DNA from: Amycolatopsis vastitatis
Lineage (GTDB): Bacteria > Actinomycetota > Actinomycetes > Mycobacteriales > Pseudonocardiaceae
DNA length: 64,000 nt
NCBI RefSeq assembly: GCF_002234595.1
Contig: NZ_NMUL01000023.1
Span: 347,807-411,806 of the forward strand
Reading direction: 5' to 3'
Made by a program: the position numbers and the translations under genes. Each line of letters starts with the position of its first letter. Within the stretch, counting starts at the first letter, position 1. Below, in pieces: positions 1-10,345 of this stretch. Under the pieces are notes generated by a model. It had not been told where the DNA came from and did not search any database. It was given only the letters and a program-made list of their open reading frames with translations.

Positions 1-1564
<1,564 letters not shown>

Positions 1565-1599
1565 CGGGTAAATCTCCGGCGAGTCTTCACGCCTCTGGT

Positions 1600-1636
1600 G
1601 GTCACCATGGGGGACCCTGACCCCCCTATGGTGGCC
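1600..1636. terminator. Hairpin after the acyl-CoA synthetase
   Basis: Inverted repeat with arms GGTCACCATGGGGG and CCCCCCTATGGTGGCC around a 7-base loop, with one mismatch and a one-base bulge. It lies between the ligase stop and the ribosome site of the next gene. Probably a terminator. Because it also sits in the promoter region of the ABC operon, an operator role is possible. Confidence 0.45.
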
Positions 1637-1664
1637 TTCAGAGCACGTCGGAGGGGTTCTGGGG

Positions 1665-2954
1665 ATGCAGCGAAACAGGCGGAGTTTCCTCGCGCTCGCA
1701 GGGATGGGCGCGCTGGCGACGGCATGCGGGTCGAACACCGGGCGGCAGGGCACCCCGCCGCCGTCGACGGCGTACTCGGCGGGCCCGCCGCCGTCGGACA
1801 CGCCGAAGGTCGCGCTCCAGCAGTGGTACCACGCGTACGGCGAGGACGGCGTCCAGGACGCCGTCAAGCGGTACGCGGCGACCTACCCGGCCGCGACCGT
1901 GAACGTCCAGTGGAACCCGGGCGACTACGACTCGAAGATCGTCACCGCGCTGCAGAACAGCAAGGTGCCGGACGTCTTCGAGGCGCAGGTCAAGATCGAC
2001 TGGGTGCGCCAGAACCAGGTCGTCGCCCTCGACGACGTCGTCGCGCCGGTGAAGGGCGACTTCAGCCCGGCCGTGCTGGCCGCGCAGACCGTCGAGGGCA
2101 AGGTCTACGGCGTCCCGCAGGCGACCGACACGCAGGTGCTCTTCTACCGCAAGAGCCTGCTGCAGGCCGCGGGCGTGCAGCCGCCGCAGACGGTCGACGA
2201 GCTGGTCGACGCGGCCGCGAGGCTCACGAAGGACGGCGTCAAGGGCTTCTTCGCGGGCAATGACGGCGGCGTCGGGGTGCTCACCGGGCCGCTGCTGTGG
2301 TCGGCCGGCCTCGACTACCTGAAGAACGGCAACCGCGAGGTCGGCTTCGACGACCCCCGCGCGGCGACCGCGCTGGGGAAGCTGCACACGCTGAACGCCA
2401 ACGGTTCCCTGCTGCTCGGCGCGCCGTCGGACTGGTCGGACCCGGGCGCGTTCATCGACGGGCTGACCGCGATGCAGTGGACCGGGCTGTGGAACGTGCC
2501 GAAGATCCGCGACGCGTTCGACGACGACTTCGGCGTGCTGCCGTTCCCGCGCCTCGACGGCAGCGGCGCGCCGTCGGTGCCGGTCGGCGCGTACGGCGCG
2601 ATGGTGAACGCCAAGAGCGCGCACGTCGCCGAGGCCAAGGCGTTCGTGAAATGGCTCTGGATCGACAACACGGCCGCCCAGCTGGAGTTCGCGACGAAGT
2701 TCGGCTTCCACGTGCCGGCCCGCCAAAGCCTGATCGACCGCGCGGACAACCTCAAGTCCGGGCCGGCCGCCGACGCGGCCCGGTTCGTCAGGGAGAACAG
2801 CCACCTCGTCGGCGGCCCGGTGTGGACGCAGCAGGCGAACACGGCGCTGTCCGACGCGGTCGCGAAGATCGCGAAGGACGGGGCGGACCCGGCCGAGCAG
2901 GTCAAGACGGCCGTTGAGGTGGCTCGCGCTGAGCTGAAGCGCCTGTTCGGATGA
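1665..2954 (+). CDS. ABC transporter solute-binding lipoprotein (sugar type)
   Basis: Extracellular family-1 substrate-binding protein of 429 residues that should deliver a sugar or oligosaccharide to the two permeases encoded next. The N-terminus has an RR-containing positive stretch, a hydrophobic segment and a lipobox ending in the lipidated cysteine (LATAC, about residue 21), so it is a membrane-anchored lipoprotein. A strong Shine-Dalgarno sequence (GGAGGGG) precedes the ATG. The stop overlaps the next ATG (ATGA), showing translational coupling. Substrate unknown: no glycosidase or LacI-type regulator is beside it to hint at one. Confidence 0.88.
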   Translation: MQRNRRSFLALAGMGALATACGSNTGRQGTPPPSTAYSAGPPPSDTPKVALQQWYHAYGEDGVQDAVKRYAATYPAATVNVQWNPGDYDSKIVTALQNSKVPDVFEAQVKIDWVRQNQVVALDDVVAPVKGDFSPAVLAAQTVEGKVYGVPQATDTQVLFYRKSLLQAAGVQPPQTVDELVDAAARLTKDGVKGFFAGNDGGVGVLTGPLLWSAGLDYLKNGNREVGFDDPRAATALGKLHTLNANGSLLLGAPSDWSDPGAFIDGLTAMQWTGLWNVPKIRDAFDDDFGVLPFPRLDGSGAPSVPVGAYGAMVNAKSAHVAEAKAFVKWLWIDNTAAQLEFATKFGFHVPARQSLIDRADNLKSGPAADAARFVRENSHLVGGPVWTQQANTALSDAVAKIAKDGADPAEQVKTAVEVARAELKRLFG

Positions 2955-3847
2955 AGGGGCGCGATGCGCGCGCGTTCTGGTTGTTCGTCGGGCCGTTCCT
3001 GATCGGCCTGGCGATCTTCGCGTACCTGCCGATCGGCTGGAGCGCGTACCTGTCCTTCTTCGACGCGCGCAACACGGTCACGCCGACGCGGTTCGTCGGG
3101 CTGGACAACTACGCGCACATGCTCACCGACGAGCCGTTCCTGTCGAGCCTGGGCACGTTCAGCGTGTTCGCGCTGTTCATCGTGCCGCTGACGTTCGTGT
3201 TGTCGCTCGCGCTGGCGCTCGGCGTCCACCAGCTGCGGTTCGCGCGGGCGTTCTTCCGGTCGGTGTTCTTCCTGCCGTTCGCGTGCTCGTACGTCGTGGC
3301 GTCGCTGATCTGGAAGACGTCGTTGTTCTCCGGTGTCCGATATGGACTGGCGAACACGGTGCTGGCGGTCTTCGGCGTGGACCCGGTGGCGTGGACCGGG
3401 ACGGTGCACCCGCCGCTGTACTGGGTCGTGCTGGTGACGGCACGGCTGTGGCTGCAGCTGGGGTTCTACATGATCCTCTTCATCGCGGCGCTGCAGCGGA
3501 TCCCCGCCCAGCTCTACGAAGCGGCGTGGCTCGACGGCGCCAAACCCGGGTGGCAGGTGTTCCGGCACATCACGCTGCCGCAGCTGCGCGCGACGGCGGT
3601 GGCGGTGCTCCTGCTGAACCTGATCAACGCGTACCAGGCGTTCGACGAGTTCTACAACATCATGGGCGACGCGCGCGGCTACCCGCCGTTCGCGCGGCCA
3701 CCGCTGGTCTACCTGTACTACACCTCGCTCGGCTCGGGCGGCCAGGACCTCGGCCGCGGCAGCGCGGGTGCGGTGATCCTGGCGCTGATCATCGCGCTGG
3801 TGACCCTGCTGCAGGGCCGGGTGTTCCGCTTCGGACGTGCGTCGTGA
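2951..3847 (+). CDS. ABC sugar permease, MalF/UgpA type
   Basis: Integral membrane subunit of 298 residues with about six hydrophobic segments. It carries the cytoplasmic EAA loop that docks on the ATPase: E190-A-A, then G196 and the I-x-LP end near residues 207-210. Start overlaps the stop of the binding protein and its own stop overlaps the GTG of the next permease (GTGA), so all three genes are one coupled unit. Confidence 0.9.
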   Translation: MKGRDARAFWLFVGPFLIGLAIFAYLPIGWSAYLSFFDARNTVTPTRFVGLDNYAHMLTDEPFLSSLGTFSVFALFIVPLTFVLSLALALGVHQLRFARAFFRSVFFLPFACSYVVASLIWKTSLFSGVRYGLANTVLAVFGVDPVAWTGTVHPPLYWVVLVTARLWLQLGFYMILFIAALQRIPAQLYEAAWLDGAKPGWQVFRHITLPQLRATAVAVLLLNLINAYQAFDEFYNIMGDARGYPPFARPPLVYLYYTSLGSGGQDLGRGSAGAVILALIIALVTLLQGRVFRFGRAS

Positions 3848-4659
3848 GGGCGTTTCTCCGCTGGACTTCCCTCATCGTGGCGGCGGTGCTGTTCCTGCTG
3901 CCGTTCTACCTGCTGCTGCGCAACGGCCTGGCGTCACGAGCCGAGATTACCGCTCCACAGTGGACGCTCTTTCCGTCCACTGTGCACTGGGAGAACCTCG
4001 GCCGCCTGTTCTCCCTGCCGGACGTGCCCTTCGCACGCAGCTTGCTTAACTCGGCTGTCGTGGCGGTGCTGCAGACGACCGGGCTGCTCGTGGTCTGCTC
4101 ACTGGCGGGCTACGGCCTGGCCCGAATCCCGTACCGGCACTCGCGGCCGGTGCTCTACGCGGTGCTGGCGACGCTGATGATCCCGACGTCGGTGACGTTC
4201 GTGCCGAGTTTCGTGGTGGTCTCGTCGCTGGGCTGGCTGTCGGACTTCCGCGGCCTGGTGATCCCCGGGCTGTTCAGCGCGTTCAGCGTGTTCCTGTTCC
4301 GCCAGTACTTCCTGGACTTCCCGCGCGAACTGGAGGAAGCGGGCCGGGTGGACGGGCTCAGCAGATGGGGTGTCTTCTGGCGGATCGTGGTGCCCAACTC
4401 GAAAGGGTTCTTCGCCGCGATCGCGGCGATCACCGTGATCGGCAGCTGGAACGCGTTCCTGTGGCCGCTGATCATCGCCCAGTCGCCGGACTCGTGGACG
4501 GTCCAGGTGGCGCTGTCGGGCCTGCTGACGGCCCAGAACCCGCAGCTGAACCTGGTGTTCCTGGCGGCGGCGGTGTCGATCCTGCCGATCGTGCTGCTGT
4601 TCGCGTTCCTGCAGCGATATCTCGTGCGCGGGGTGGCGGAGTCGGGCCTGAAGGGCTGA
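3844..4659 (+). CDS. ABC sugar permease, MalG/UgpE type
   Basis: Second membrane subunit, 271 residues from a GTG start that overlaps the previous TGA. Six likely membrane segments; the EAA-like loop reads EEAGRVDG near residues 164-171 followed by IVVP. An upstream extension of the frame exists but lies inside the previous gene and is not credible. The operon ends here without an ATP-binding gene; such actinobacterial sugar systems often share one MsiK-type ATPase encoded elsewhere, which is the likely case here. Confidence 0.9.
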   Translation: MRAFLRWTSLIVAAVLFLLPFYLLLRNGLASRAEITAPQWTLFPSTVHWENLGRLFSLPDVPFARSLLNSAVVAVLQTTGLLVVCSLAGYGLARIPYRHSRPVLYAVLATLMIPTSVTFVPSFVVVSSLGWLSDFRGLVIPGLFSAFSVFLFRQYFLDFPRELEEAGRVDGLSRWGVFWRIVVPNSKGFFAAIAAITVIGSWNAFLWPLIIAQSPDSWTVQVALSGLLTAQNPQLNLVFLAAAVSILPIVLLFAFLQRYLVRGVAESGLKG

Positions 4660-4666
4660 GTAACGT

Positions 4667-4690
4667 GCGGAGTCTCCACGGCGACTCCGC
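4667..4690. terminator. Short hairpin after ABC operon
   Basis: Perfect 8-base arms GCGGAGTC / GACTCCGC with an 8-base loop directly after the last permease stop. No T-run follows, as is usual in this kind of genome. Confidence 0.45.
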
Positions 4691-4716
4691 AGTGGACGGC
4701 GAACGTTGGGGGCGGC

Positions 4717-5172
4717 ATGACGAGCTTCGACCCTTACCAGCCGGAGCGGCAAGTACCCGCCCCGGTCGACCCGGCGTGGCAGCAGTACCCGCCGTCGGCG
4801 CCGGTGCCGCAGCTGCAACAACAATGGGGAACGCAGCCGTACCCGGCCCAGCCGTACGCCCCGCAGCCGTACCCGATGGCCGCGTACCCGATGCTGCGCA
4901 CGAGCGGCATGGCGGTGGCCGGCATGGTCGTCGGCATCGTCGCCCTGGTCACGTTCTGGGTCCCCTTCCTCGACCTGCTCCTGGGCTTCCTGGCGATCGG
5001 CCTGTCGTGGGCCGGGATGCTCCAGGCCGACCGGCCGGGTTACACGGGCAAGGGCATGGGCATCGCGGGCCTGGTGTGCGGCATCATCGCGGTGATCCCG
5101 GCACTGGTGATCATGCTGTTCTTCTTCGGCCTGTTCGCCGCGGCCGGGACCGCGTGCGGCATCGCCTGCTGA
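4717..5172 (+). CDS. Small membrane protein with Pro/Gln/Tyr-rich N-tail (DUF4190-like)
   Basis: 151 residues. The first 65 or so are low-complexity, rich in P, Q, Y and A with repeated QPYPAQPYAPQPYP-like stretches. Two hydrophobic segments follow (about 68-100 and 112-145), separated by a short loop. This layout matches the DUF4190 group of actinobacterial membrane proteins, whose role is unknown. It ends in a cysteine-containing tail (TACGIAC). Monocistronic between two hairpin-bounded neighbours; no function should be assigned. Confidence 0.7.
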   Translation: MTSFDPYQPERQVPAPVDPAWQQYPPSAPVPQLQQQWGTQPYPAQPYAPQPYPMAAYPMLRTSGMAVAGMVVGIVALVTFWVPFLDLLLGFLAIGLSWAGMLQADRPGYTGKGMGIAGLVCGIIAVIPALVIMLFFFGLFAAAGTACGIAC

Positions 5173-5283
5173 GCCTCCCCGTGGCCGCACCCAGCGGCGG
5201 AAATGACCACGACCTTCGGCGGTACACCCCACCCCGAACGCTGTGACAAGGTGGATTGAACTGTCACGGTGAATGTTTTTCAC

Positions 5284-5305
5284 GTTCACCCCGCGTCCAC
5301 CCACG
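5284..5305 (+). promoter_or_regulatory. Candidate PHO box (two 11-base direct repeats)
   Basis: Adjacent 11-mers GTTCACCCCGC and GTCCACCCACG lie 45 bases before the phosphoesterase ATG. They resemble the direct-repeat units of the Streptomyces PhoP box (GTTCA followed by pyrimidines). Each unit departs from consensus at one or two positions. Confidence 0.4.
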
Positions 5306-5349
5306 TCCGGCATGGTGCCGGTCAACCGAGCAGACTGGGGAGCGAACAC

Positions 5350-7074
5350 ATGGCCGAACTCACCCGTCGCACCTTCGCCACCGCGGGCGCCGCCGGGATC
5401 GGGCTCCTGCTGTGCACGCCCACCGCGAACGCCCTCGACCGCGCCCTGCGGCTCACCACCGCGCGCTCGGTGACCACCGGGGGCACCACCCTCGAGCAGG
5501 TCGCGGCCGCCGTGACCCCGGGCGACAAGTACACCCGCCTCCAAGCCGGCCCCGGCTGGCCGCTCGTCGTCCGGAGCGACCTCGCCACCCCGAAGACCGG
5601 GCGCGACGACCGGCGCCGGGCCCTCAGCGCGTTCGTGCAGTTCACCGACCTCCACATCACCGACGCCGAAAGCCCCGCGCGGTTCGAATATCTGCACTCC
5701 TTCATCGGCTCCGCGCACCGGCCGCAGGAAGCGCTCGGCACCGTCGCCACCAGCGCGCTCGTCGAACGCGTCAACAGCGTGCGGCAGGGCCCGTTCACGG
5801 GGCGGCCGTTCGACCTCATGGTCACCACCGGCGACAACACCGACAACCACGAGCTGATCGAACTCGACTGGTTCCTCAAGGTCCTCAACGGCGGCAGCGT
5901 CACGCCGAACTCCGGCGACCCGAACACCTACGAGGGCGTCCAGAGCTCCGGCAACCACGAGTTCTGGAACCCGGCCACCCCCGGCCAGGACGCCTACACC
6001 GCCAAGGGCTTCCCGCAGCTGCCGGGCCTGCTCGAAGCGGGCATGAAGACGTTCACCGCACCGGGCCTCGACGTGCCGTGGTTCTGCACCTTCGGCAACC
6101 ACGACGACAGCGTCGTCGGCTCGCTGCCGGCGCACATCCCCGGCATCGATGCCTGGTACACCGGCGGGTACAAGGTCGTCGGCAAGGACGAGGCCACCTC
6201 GAAGAAGCTCGCCGACGCCATCGAGAACGGCTCCAGCGTCCCGGTTTCCGAGCTGTTCGGCGGTTCCGGGACGATCCGCGAGGTCACGCCGGACGCGCGG
6301 CGCCGCCCGTTCGGCACCGCCGAGTTCGTCCGCGCGCACCTCGACACGGCCAACACCGGCCCCGGTCCCGTCGGGCACGGCTTCACCAGCGCCAACGCCG
6401 ACGGCCAGAACGTCTACTACACCTTCCGGATCGCGCCGGGCATCACCGGGATCAGCCTCGACACCACCACCGACGCCGGGTTCGCCGACGGCTCGATCGG
6501 CCTCGCGCAGTACAGCTGGGTCGAGTCGACGCTCAAGCGCAACAGCTCGGCGTACTACGACTTCTTCGGCCGCAAGGTCACCCACGCCGTCAGCGACGAG
6601 CTGTTCATCCTGTTCAGCCACCACACCAGCGGCACGATGGGCAACCTCCTGCCGGATTCGCGCCACCTGCTCGACCCGCGGCTGGACGGCAACGCGTTCG
6701 TCGCGCTGCTCAAGCGGTTCCCGAACGTGCTGGCCTGGGTCAACGGCCACACGCACCTCAACAAGATCACGCCGCACGCCGGGAACACCCCGCAGCAGGG
6801 GTTCTGGGAGATCAACACCGCGTCGCACGTCGATTTCCCGCAGCACGCCCGGATCGTCGAGGTCGCGGACAACGCCGACGGCACGTTGTCGCTGTTCACG
6901 ACGCTGATCGAGGCGGAGGCACCGTACGCCGCCGACTACGACGACCGGACACCGCAAGCGCTTGCGTCGCTGTACCGCGAACTGTCCTACAACGACATCC
7001 ACGCCAACCTCGGGCGGGTCGGCGCGGCCGAGGACCACAACACCGAACTGCTGCTCGTCAACCCGCTGAGCTGA
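5350..7074 (+). CDS. Tat-exported metallophosphoesterase (TIGR03767-like)
   Basis: 574 residues. Start chosen at the ATG with GGGAG just upstream; it puts a twin-arginine signal (RRTF, residues 6-9, then a hydrophobic AGAAGIGLLL stretch) at the N-terminus, so the protein is probably exported folded. Calcineurin-like metal-binding motifs appear in order: DLH (D100, H102), GDNTDN, GNHDD, a lone H in FSHHT, and GHTH near the C-terminus. The length and insertions fit the actinobacterial TIGR03767 phosphoesterase group. Substrate unknown. The PHO-like repeat upstream suggests induction by phosphate limitation; that is inference. Confidence 0.85.
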   Translation: MAELTRRTFATAGAAGIGLLLCTPTANALDRALRLTTARSVTTGGTTLEQVAAAVTPGDKYTRLQAGPGWPLVVRSDLATPKTGRDDRRRALSAFVQFTDLHITDAESPARFEYLHSFIGSAHRPQEALGTVATSALVERVNSVRQGPFTGRPFDLMVTTGDNTDNHELIELDWFLKVLNGGSVTPNSGDPNTYEGVQSSGNHEFWNPATPGQDAYTAKGFPQLPGLLEAGMKTFTAPGLDVPWFCTFGNHDDSVVGSLPAHIPGIDAWYTGGYKVVGKDEATSKKLADAIENGSSVPVSELFGGSGTIREVTPDARRRPFGTAEFVRAHLDTANTGPGPVGHGFTSANADGQNVYYTFRIAPGITGISLDTTTDAGFADGSIGLAQYSWVESTLKRNSSAYYDFFGRKVTHAVSDELFILFSHHTSGTMGNLLPDSRHLLDPRLDGNAFVALLKRFPNVLAWVNGHTHLNKITPHAGNTPQQGFWEINTASHVDFPQHARIVEVADNADGTLSLFTTLIEAEAPYAADYDDRTPQALASLYRELSYNDIHANLGRVGAAEDHNTELLLVNPLS

Positions 7075-7127
7075 AGTTACCTCGGAGGTCATCGCCCGGC
7101 GGCGGCTCTTCGGGCAAGCTGCCGGGT

Positions 7128-7529
7128 ATGACCGATCCCGAGGGCACCCAGCTCTTCCACCGCTCCATGCCGTTCTCCGAACGCCTCGGCGTCGAAGTCC
7201 TGGAGCACGGGCCCGCACTCGTCCGGAGCAGGCTGAAGTGGGACGAGAGCCTCTGCACGCTCGGCGGCGCGCTGCACGGGGGCGCGCTCATGGCGCTGGC
7301 CGACTCGACCGGCGCCGTGTGCGCGTTCCTCAACCTGCCGGAGGGCGGGCAGGGCACCACGACCGTGGAATCGAAGACGAACTTCCTGCGCGCGGTGCGT
7401 TCGGGCTACGCCGTTGCGTCGTCCAGACCACTGCACGCCGGGCGCAAGTTCGTCGTGGTGGAGACCGAAATCCACGACGACGACGGCAAGTTGGTCGCGA
7501 AAGTGACACAGACTCAGGCCGTCCTGTAG
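7128..7529 (+). CDS. Hotdog-fold thioesterase, PaaI/YdiI type
   Basis: 133 residues. The hallmark region GGALHGGALMALADSTG (about 46-62) supplies the hotdog helix and the general base area of PaaI-like acyl-CoA thioesterases. The later strands (TTTVESKTNFLRAV) also fit. Probably hydrolyses short or aromatic acyl-CoAs in the cytoplasm; the exact substrate cannot be told. It stands alone, 53 bases after the phosphoesterase. Confidence 0.85.
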   Translation: MTDPEGTQLFHRSMPFSERLGVEVLEHGPALVRSRLKWDESLCTLGGALHGGALMALADSTGAVCAFLNLPEGGQGTTTVESKTNFLRAVRSGYAVASSRPLHAGRKFVVVETEIHDDDGKLVAKVTQTQAVL

Positions 7530-7600
7530 GTACCTGTTTACATACCCGGCCGAACCGGCGAAAATCCCTGCCTACTGGGTGGGCCTATCAGGGAGCCGGG

Positions 7601-8863
7601 ATGCGGGTACGCGAGTTGTTCACCTTATTGTCAGTGGTCGTGTTGACCGCGGTAACCACGCAGGCCGCCGAGGCGCGACCCGCCCGGCCCGGCGACGACG
7701 AGGCGATCGACTACCACGAATGGACCGGCGGCCGCTTCCACGAAGGCGGCTTCGCCGGGGTCAGCCTGACCCGGGACGGCCTGCGCATCACGCACCCGAT
7801 CGGCACGGTGGAGCACACCGAGCCGGAACTCGGCACCACGAGGACGTACGAGTACGGCCAGTGGACGTCTCCGTCGTACCGGCAGGGCTTCGGGGCGACC
7901 CAGCTGGTGGCGTCGTGGAACGCGCGCACGCCGTCGAAGACGTGGCTGCAGGTCGAGGCGCAGGGCCGGACGTCGGCGGGCGCCGAAACCGCGTGGTACG
8001 TGATGGGCCGCTGGGCCAGCGGCGACGCGGACATCCTCCGCACCAGCGTCGACGGCCAGGACGACGCGAACGCCACGGTGGACGTCGACACGCTGGAGAT
8101 GAAGACCGGCGTGACGCTGAAGTCGTACAAGCTGCGGATCAGCCTGTACCGCGAAGCCGGATCGGGCGCGACGCCGTCGGTGACGCTGCTGGGCGCGATG
8201 ACCTCGGTCGTGCCGGACCGGTTCGAGGTGCAGCCGACGAAGCCGGGACGCGCAACCGGGATCGAGCTGAAGGTGCCCGCGTACGCGCAGAACCTCCACA
8301 AGGGACAGTTCCCGCAGTACGGCGGGGGCGGCGAAGCGTGGTGCAGTCCGACGTCGACCGAGATGGTGGCCGAGTACTGGGGCAAGAAGCCGTCCGCCGA
8401 AGAGATGTCGTGGATCCCGGCGGGCTACGTCGACCCGCAGGTGGCGTTCGCGGCGCGCTACACCTACGACCACGCCTACGACGGCACCGGCAACTGGCCG
8501 TTCAACACCGCTTACGCGGCATCGCGCGGCTTGCGGGGCCACATCACCCGGCTGCACTCGCTGAACGAGCTGGAGAACTACATCGCCCGCGGCATCCCGG
8601 TGATCACGTCTCAGTCGTTCCTGGCTTCGGAGCTCGACGGCGCGGGGTACGGCACGTCCGGGCACATCATGGTCGTCGTCGGGTTCACGAAGGACGGCGA
8701 CGTGATCGCGAACGACCCGGCGACGAGCAGCGACGACCGGGTGCGCAACGTCTACAAGCGCGACCAGTTCGAGAAGATCTGGCAGCGCACCAAGCGCTAC
8801 CGCGCGGACGGCAGCGTGGCGGGCGGCCCCGGCGGCATCGCGTACATCATCACCCCGGCTTGA
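7601..8863 (+). CDS. Secreted C39-like cysteine peptidase
   Basis: 420 residues with a cleavable signal peptide (about 1-26). An N-terminal beta-rich part of unknown role (about 35-215) is followed by a papain-like C39 domain: catalytic Cys248 in EAWCSPTSTEM, His355 in SGHIMVVVGF, and N371-D372 in IANDPAT. This layout is shared with extracellular C39-family proteins of actinomycetes. Not linked to an ABC exporter or leader-peptide substrate, so it is not a bacteriocin-processing exporter. The start is the ATG preceded by GGGAGCC; longer frames run back into the thioesterase gene. Confidence 0.85.
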   Translation: MRVRELFTLLSVVVLTAVTTQAAEARPARPGDDEAIDYHEWTGGRFHEGGFAGVSLTRDGLRITHPIGTVEHTEPELGTTRTYEYGQWTSPSYRQGFGATQLVASWNARTPSKTWLQVEAQGRTSAGAETAWYVMGRWASGDADILRTSVDGQDDANATVDVDTLEMKTGVTLKSYKLRISLYREAGSGATPSVTLLGAMTSVVPDRFEVQPTKPGRATGIELKVPAYAQNLHKGQFPQYGGGGEAWCSPTSTEMVAEYWGKKPSAEEMSWIPAGYVDPQVAFAARYTYDHAYDGTGNWPFNTAYAASRGLRGHITRLHSLNELENYIARGIPVITSQSFLASELDGAGYGTSGHIMVVVGFTKDGDVIANDPATSSDDRVRNVYKRDQFEKIWQRTKRYRADGSVAGGPGGIAYIITPA

Positions 8864-8870
8864 CCGTGAC

Positions 8871-8898
8871 CGGCGGGGCGCCTCGCGGCGCCCCGCCG
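8871..8898. terminator. Bidirectional hairpin terminator
   Basis: Perfect 12-base arms CGGCGGGGCGCC / GGCGCCCCGCCG with a tetraloop tcgc, between convergent gene ends at 8863 and 8902. Confidence 0.75.
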
Positions 8899-8901
8899 TG
8901 T

Positions 8902-9351
8902 TCACCAGGTCGCGCCGGCCTGCTGCCGGGTCGTGCGGTTGATCCGGTTGAAGAAGTTGGTGAGCGCGATGTTCAGCGTGATCGCGGACAGCTGCTTCTC
9001 GTCGAAGTGCTTGGCCGCGGCCGCCCAGATCTCGTCGGTCACGCCCGGCTCGCCGTCCTGGATCCGGGTGGCGGCTTCGGTCAGTGCGAGCGCGGCCCGC
9101 TCCGGCTCGGTGTAGAACGGCGTCTCGCGCCAGGCGACCACGTTGTGCAGCCGCTCCTCGGTCTCGCCGCGCTTCTTCGCCGAGTGGACTCCCCCGTGGA
9201 CGCACGGGCTGCAGCCGTTGATCTGGCTGGCCCGCAGGTGGACCAGGTCGAGCAGCAGCGGATCGAGGCCGGCGCCGTGCACCACCTTGAACAGCTGCTG
9301 GATCGCTCCGAACACCTCGGGATCGCCTGAGCCCTTCAACCGTGCTTCCAT
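8902..9351 (-). CDS. Carboxymuconolactone decarboxylase / AhpD-like protein
   Basis: 149 residues, all-alpha AhpD/CMD fold. The active-site region shows the CxxC pair and downstream His in NGCSPCVHGGVH. The start has an excellent ribosome site (GGAGGAACG). It is transcribed divergently from an ECF41-type sigma factor 76 bases away. ECF41 genes are characteristically neighbours of a carboxymuconolactone decarboxylase, oxidoreductase or epimerase that they control, so this gene is the probable target. Likely a peroxidase-like disulfide reductase in redox stress rather than a catabolic decarboxylase. Confidence 0.85.
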   Translation of the reverse strand: MEARLKGSGDPEVFGAIQQLFKVVHGAGLDPLLLDLVHLRASQINGCSPCVHGGVHSAKKRGETEERLHNVVAWRETPFYTEPERAALALTEAATRIQDGEPGVTDEIWAAAAKHFDEKQLSAITLNIALTNFFNRINRTTRQQAGATW

Positions 9352-9427
9352 CGTTCCTCCATCGGTTACCTGTGGCCCTCCGGGCCCGTCATATCCACGA
9401 CGGAGCGGAACCGAGGAAGGTAACGAC

Positions 9428-10294
9428 ATGCCCGACACGCTGGCCGAGACGTTCGAAACGCAGCGCGACCGCCTGCGCGCGGTGGCCCACCGCGTGCTCG
9501 GCTCGGCGGCCGACGCCGAAGACGTGGTCCAGGAGGCGTGGCTGCGCCTCTCCCGCCAGGACGCGGCGGAGATCCACAACCTCGAAGGCTGGCTGACCAC
9601 GGTGGTCGGCCGGATCAGCCTCGACGTGCTGCGCTCGCGTCAAGCACGTCCCGAGGCGCCGTACGACGAGGTCGTCGTGGAGGTCGACGACGGCACCGCG
9701 CCGGAGGAGGACGTGGCCCTCGCCGACTCGGTCGGGCTCGCGCTGCTCGTCGTCCTGGAGACGCTGGGACCGAGCGAACGGCTGGCGTTCGTGCTGCACG
9801 ACCTGTTCGCGGTGCCGTTCGAGGAGATCGGCCGCATCCTCGGCAAGTCCGCCGGCGCGACCAAGATGCTCGCCAGCCGCGCCCGCCGGAAGGTCCGGAC
9901 CCCGTCCCCACCGGCGGCGGCCGGGCGGCAGCAGCGAGAGGTGGTCCAGGCGTTCCTGACGGCGGCCCACGACGGCGACTTCGAGGAGCTCCTGCGGGTG
10001 CTCGACCCGGACGTGCGCCTGACGATCGACACCCCGGACGGCATGGTGGTGGTCCTGGGCGCGACGAACGTGGCGACGGGCGCCCGCTTCGGCGCGGCCA
10101 GGGACGGGCGAAGGGTGTTCGTGGGCGGCCTGCCCGGCGTGGTGGCCTGGCGCGAAGACGGCACCCCGCTCTCGGTGGTGGCGTTCACGGTGACGGACGG
10201 CCGGATCGTGAGCATCGCGGCGGTGGCCGACCCGGTCAAGCTCGCGTCGATGACCCTGCCGGAGCCGCCCGGAACTGTCGGTCCCTCCCGATAA
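9428..10294 (+). CDS. ECF41/SigJ-type RNA polymerase sigma factor
   Basis: 288 residues: sigma2 region (about 11-75, with DAEDVVQEAWLRL), sigma4 helix-turn-helix (about 105-158), then a SnoaL/NTF2-like C-terminal domain (about 167-275). In ECF41 factors this extension acts as a built-in regulator in place of an anti-sigma. The C-terminal DPVKL (268-272) corresponds to the NPDKL signature of the group, but the usual WLPEP linker signature between sigma2 and sigma4 is not recognisable. Divergent from the CMD gene, its expected partner. Similar to M. tuberculosis SigJ. Confidence 0.88.
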   Translation: MPDTLAETFETQRDRLRAVAHRVLGSAADAEDVVQEAWLRLSRQDAAEIHNLEGWLTTVVGRISLDVLRSRQARPEAPYDEVVVEVDDGTAPEEDVALADSVGLALLVVLETLGPSERLAFVLHDLFAVPFEEIGRILGKSAGATKMLASRARRKVRTPSPPAAAGRQQREVVQAFLTAAHDGDFEELLRVLDPDVRLTIDTPDGMVVVLGATNVATGARFGAARDGRRVFVGGLPGVVAWREDGTPLSVVAFTVTDGRIVSIAAVADPVKLASMTLPEPPGTVGPSR

Positions 10295-10345
10295 GCTGGA
10301 AACCGGGGGCCGGAGGCACACCCGCCATACCCGGCCGAGCCGGTC

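Noticed and set aside
4099..7218. 1039-codon open frame on the minus strand
   Set aside because: Antisense to the second permease, the DUF4190-like gene and the phosphoesterase; composition is Arg/Gly/Val low-complexity, as expected opposite high-GC codons.
7601..8863. C39 peptidase as a bacteriocin-processing exporter
   Set aside because: It has a signal peptide and no ABC transporter domain or double-glycine substrate nearby.
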